A stretch of 64,000 nt of DNA from UBA4479 sp963974935 (GTDB lineage: Bacteria; Pseudomonadota; Alphaproteobacteria; Rhodospirillales; Casp-alpha2), in NCBI GenBank assembly GCA_963974935.1, contig CAXBEV010000007.1:1-64000 (forward strand), written 5' to 3'. The notes beneath the pieces were generated by a model. That model had not been told where the DNA came from, made no database searches, and saw only the letters and a list, made by a program, of their open reading frames with translations. Numbering within the stretch: the first letter of the stretch is position 1; every line of letters starts with the position of its first letter. Shown one piece after another: positions 61,550 through 64,000 of the stretch. Made by a program: the position numbers and the translations under genes.

Positions 61550-62956
61550 ATGATCACGAAGCATGAACTCGTTGCGCAGGCGGATGCCATTGTGACCCGG
61601 ATAAAATCACTCGCCGCCTGGCGCCCAACAGCAAAAGCACCCGACACCACCATTGATAAAGATGTGCCGCGCGTCTCTCTCGCGACGCGGCCCTGGCAGT
61701 TGGCGGGTTGGGGCGTGATCGCAGTGTTCTTTATCGGCGGGCTGACCTGGGCCGGGCTTGCGCGCATCGACGGCGCGGCGATTGCGGCCGGCACCGTCGG
61801 TGTCGAGAGCAACCGCAAATCCATCGCACACTTAGAAGGCGGCATCGTCAAAGCGATCTTGGTTGCCGAGGGTGAGCGGGTTCAGGCAGGTCAGCCGTTG
61901 ATCGAAATGGACAACACCCGCGCGCTGGCAACGCTGGATTTATTAAAAGGACGCCGCAATACCTTGATCGCAACGGACGCGCGACTGAAGGCGGAACGCC
62001 ACAATCTTTCGAGCATCGAGTTTCCGGCTGAGTTGTTAGACCGTGCAGATCGCCCAAAGGTTCTCGACCTCATGGACGGTGAAATGCAAGTGCTAGACAC
62101 CCGACGCCAGAACTTGGACCGCCAGGACCGCATCCTCAAAGAACGCATCGCCCAACAAAACGCTGAAATCCGTGGCCTGCGGGCACGGCGCGGCGCACTC
62201 GGCAAACGCCGCACATTATTAAAAGACGAGTTTGAAATGATGTCAGGGTTGCTGAAAGACGGCCTTGTTGCCCGCAACCGTGTTTTGAGCGTGGAGCGAA
62301 AACTGGTCGACACAGAGGGCGACATCCAAGATCTTGCCGCAAAAATCGCCAAAGCCGGCGACGAGATTGCCAAGCTTGAGATGGAGCGCGTATTGTCCGG
62401 CGAACGTCGCCAAGAAGAGGTTGCGCAGCAGCAACAAGACGTCAAAAAACAATTGGCCGAAGTTGATGAGCGTGTCCGTGCTGCTCAAGACATCTTGGAC
62501 CGCACCATCGTCACCGCACCTGAAAACGGTGTTGTGACAGCGCTAAAACAGCACACACCCGGTGGCGTCGTGCAGGCCGGCGAGGCAATCTTGGACCTGG
62601 TCCCAGACGGTGATCGATATGTCATCGATCTGCGCATCAACCCCAATGATATCGATACCGTCTATCCAGGCCAGCCCGCACGGGTCCGGCTAACGGCGCT
62701 CAATGCGCGAAGCACGTCACCGATCATGGGCGCGGTTTCACAGATATCGGCGGACCGGCTGATCGATCCGGCGACGGGGGCTGGCTATTTCTCTGGCCGC
62801 GTGATTCCGACCGACGGCACGTTCGGCCCCGGCGGCCCCGAGGTCGTCGCCGGCATGCAAGCGGAAGTGTTCTTAGTCACGGCGGAACGTTCCGTCCTCG
62901 ATTACTTGCTGGCTCCCTTGACCCGCTCGCTCAATCGGGCTGGCAGAGAACTCTGA
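61550..62956 (+). CDS. Type I secretion periplasmic adaptor (HlyD/PrtE family)
   Basis: 468 residues, ATG 61550 with cggag eight bases upstream. Cytoplasmic N-terminus, one membrane segment (AGWGVIAVFFIGGLTWAGLA, about 53-72), barrel/lipoyl half (RKSIAHLEGGIVKAILVAEG), long alpha-hairpin (about 130-320, coiled coil), second lipoyl half (DRTIVTAPENGVVTALKQHT) and C-terminal beta-barrel. Links the ABC transporter to an outer-membrane TolC protein. No TolC gene lies in the window, so the channel must be elsewhere. Confidence 0.92.
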   Translation: MITKHELVAQADAIVTRIKSLAAWRPTAKAPDTTIDKDVPRVSLATRPWQLAGWGVIAVFFIGGLTWAGLARIDGAAIAAGTVGVESNRKSIAHLEGGIVKAILVAEGERVQAGQPLIEMDNTRALATLDLLKGRRNTLIATDARLKAERHNLSSIEFPAELLDRADRPKVLDLMDGEMQVLDTRRQNLDRQDRILKERIAQQNAEIRGLRARRGALGKRRTLLKDEFEMMSGLLKDGLVARNRVLSVERKLVDTEGDIQDLAAKIAKAGDEIAKLEMERVLSGERRQEEVAQQQQDVKKQLAEVDERVRAAQDILDRTIVTAPENGVVTALKQHTPGGVVQAGEAILDLVPDGDRYVIDLRINPNDIDTVYPGQPARVRLTALNARSTSPIMGAVSQISADRLIDPATGAGYFSGRVIPTDGTFGPGGPEVVAGMQAEVFLVTAERSVLDYLLAPLTRSLNRAGREL

Positions 62957-62998
62957 CAAAAGCGCGCGTTCCCGTAGATCGAACCAAGATTTGGACGA

Positions 62999-63562
62999 TT
63001 AAGAGCCGAGCGGTTTTGGCGGGATGGATCGGAACATCCGGGGCGGCTGGGGACTCACGGGCTCTTCGGGCGCAGCGTCATCGGGCGCGCCTTCGGCGCC
63101 CGGAATCAGCGGCACATCGTCATTGTCTGCGACAGTCGTCGCTTTGTTTGCGTCCAGCAGTGGATCAACCTCGATCTCGGCGTCGCTGACGATATCGTCT
63201 TCTTCGCCAAGGGGCTCTAGATCGTTACGAGTCCACCAATACCAGAAGCCTTGCGAGCGCAGCCATTTTTCCAAGCGGTCCAAGTTGGACCATTCCCGTC
63301 CGGCACCGCGCGCCGAATAAATCCGTGCCAGCTGACCATCGACATAAACAAGCACGCCCCAGGTTTGTGGATTCTTCGCCTGATCGCCGAAGCCACCGCC
63401 CGCTTGCTCGCGCCATACTCGATACACAACCGCGTATTCCCCCAAGCTGCCAACGGCGCGCAGATATGCCAGATCCGCCTGCGTAATGGTCATGGTGACG
63501 CCCAGCGCGGCATCTTGCTGCGCAGCGTCTTGACCGTAGGGGGCTCCGACATCTTGGGTCAT
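62999..63562 (-). CDS. Hypothetical protein of unknown function
   Basis: 187 residues. I do not recognise the family. The first 110 residues form a compact-looking region with aromatic pairs (YAVVYRVWREQAGGGFGDQA, WGVLVYVDGQLARIYSARG, WLRSQGFWYWWTRNDLEPL). The rest is acidic and proline-rich (VDPLLDANKATTVADNDD and a Pro-rich end). No signal peptide or membrane segment. Start ATG 63562 follows aaggtgt; ATG 63499 is possible. Converges with the adaptor gene by 42 bp and diverges from the VOC gene. Confidence 0.65.
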   Translation of the reverse strand: MTQDVGAPYGQDAAQQDAALGVTMTITQADLAYLRAVGSLGEYAVVYRVWREQAGGGFGDQAKNPQTWGVLVYVDGQLARIYSARGAGREWSNLDRLEKWLRSQGFWYWWTRNDLEPLGEEDDIVSDAEIEVDPLLDANKATTVADNDDVPLIPGAEGAPDDAAPEEPVSPQPPRMFRSIPPKPLGS

Positions 63563-63760
63563 ATTGTTTTGACACCTTGGTTCATGGTGTTGACAAATTC
63601 AAAAAAATGCTCTACATCATGTAGCATGTTGTGAGGGGATTCGGCTAGCAATTTCGAAAGCCTAATCATGAAAGCCCTCCAACAACGAGATTTTTTACCG
63701 CTGGCGCGGGTGCTGTAAACGCCTGGGCCAAATTTTTCGAGGACACAGGAGACGATCACC
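63563..63760. promoter_or_regulatory. Divergent region with a perfect palindrome
   Basis: 198 bp between the unknown gene and the VOC gene. It has a 13-base palindrome CTACAT-C-ATGTAG at 63612-63624, which is suitable as an operator for a dimeric regulator. The VOC ribosome site (caggaga) is near 63746. No gene is supported in the interval. Confidence 0.4.
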
Positions 63761-64000
63761 ATGACCAAGAAAGCCGCCCCAAAACGCGTTGCGCCCGTAC
63801 CTAAAGGCTACCGCACCGTAACCCCGAGTCTTATCGTTCGTGGTGCCGATCTGGCACTCGACTTCTATGCACATGCCTTCGGTGCTGAAATTCTGTCGCG
63901 CATCTATGGCGACGACGGTCTGACCGTGCTGCATGCTGAAATGAAGATCGGCAACTCGCTGGTCCTCGTTGCCGACGAAATGCCTGCGTTTGGCATCTTC
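63761..64000 (+). CDS. VOC/glyoxalase-fold (PhnB-like) protein, cut by right edge
   Basis: 80 residues in view from ATG 63761, preceded by caggaga. Opens with a basic tail (MTKKAAPKRVAPVPKGYRTV), then the VOC fold: TPSLIVRGADLALDFYAHAF, GAEILSRIYGDDGLTVLHAEM and KIGNSLVLVADEMPAFG. Resembles PhnB/bleomycin-resistance-type proteins, which often lack a known substrate. The rest lies outside the window. Confidence 0.8.
   Translation, partial: MTKKAAPKRVAPVPKGYRTVTPSLIVRGADLALDFYAHAFGAEILSRIYGDDGLTVLHAEMKIGNSLVLVADEMPAFGIF

Overview
The window is a continuous stretch of bacterial chromosome of moderately high GC. It has no rRNA or tRNA gene, no insertion sequence and no CRISPR array that I can see. 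The Tad/Cpa pilus locus in the cpaABCDEF order, an LdtR-like MarR regulator, a palindromic REP-type element built around CCTTCGAGACG...CTCCTCAGGATGAGG, and many CoA-dependent catabolic genes all point to an alphaproteobacterium. Rhodospirillales-like is my best guess, but no marker gene is present to confirm it. Two genes run off the window: a giant adhesin at the left edge and a VOC-fold gene at the right edge.

Region by region. (1) 1-6.4 kb: a giant repeat adhesin with an acidic N-terminus, a 32-unit Asp-Ala-Thr linker, about ten cadherin/Ig-like repeats and VCBS-type repeats. Directly upstream on the same strand lies a TPR-glycosyltransferase-like protein. (2) 6.6-19.6 kb: small catabolic genes, namely GST, an alpha/beta hydrolase, a 2-hydroxychromene-2-carboxylate isomerase homologue, an MFS carrier, two crotonase-family proteins, MmgE/PrpD, two dehydrogenases, a four-domain rhodanese and an SDR. 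They include a tandem pair of exported five-cysteine proteins of unknown function. (3) 19.6-27.1 kb: a complete dipeptide/oligopeptide ABC importer read leftward, followed after an intrinsic terminator by an M81 (MlrC-like) metallopeptidase and a small exported protein. (4) 27.4-39.3 kb: CMD-family, beta-hydroxyacid dehydrogenase, FMN alpha-hydroxyacid oxidase, RraA, two ABM monooxygenase-like proteins, two tandem MFS carriers, a metal phosphoesterase, an NDP-forming acyl-CoA synthetase, an acyl-CoA dehydrogenase and an enoyl-CoA hydratase. (5) 39.4-44.8 kb: a CHASE-like/PAS hybrid histidine kinase, an otnK-otnC four-carbon acid-sugar pair and a MarR-family regulator. (6) 44.9-57.6 kb: a near-complete Tad (Flp) pilus locus. 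(7) 57.9-63 kb: an RTX protein with its own type I ABC exporter and HlyD-type adaptor. No TolC gene is in view.

How the parts may work together. The two ends and the pilus locus suggest a surface-attachment lifestyle: giant adhesin, Tad pilus, and RTX protein with type I exporter. The middle is a scavenging and catabolic block for peptides, acyl-CoA thioesters, hydroxy acids and acid sugars. Tight ATGA/GTGA/TTGA overlaps mark several operons. Very few regulators are present: one MarR protein and one hybrid kinase.

Most unusual items: a type I exporter ATPase with a degenerate signature motif and H-loop; an SDR that keeps only the lysine of its catalytic tetrad; a 12-bp repeat that forms a stop-start mini-ORF bridge between two genes; the tandem five-cysteine exported proteins; and the adhesin's exact 714-bp super-repeat and (DAT)n linker. 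All functional calls rest on reading motifs by eye. No database search was run.
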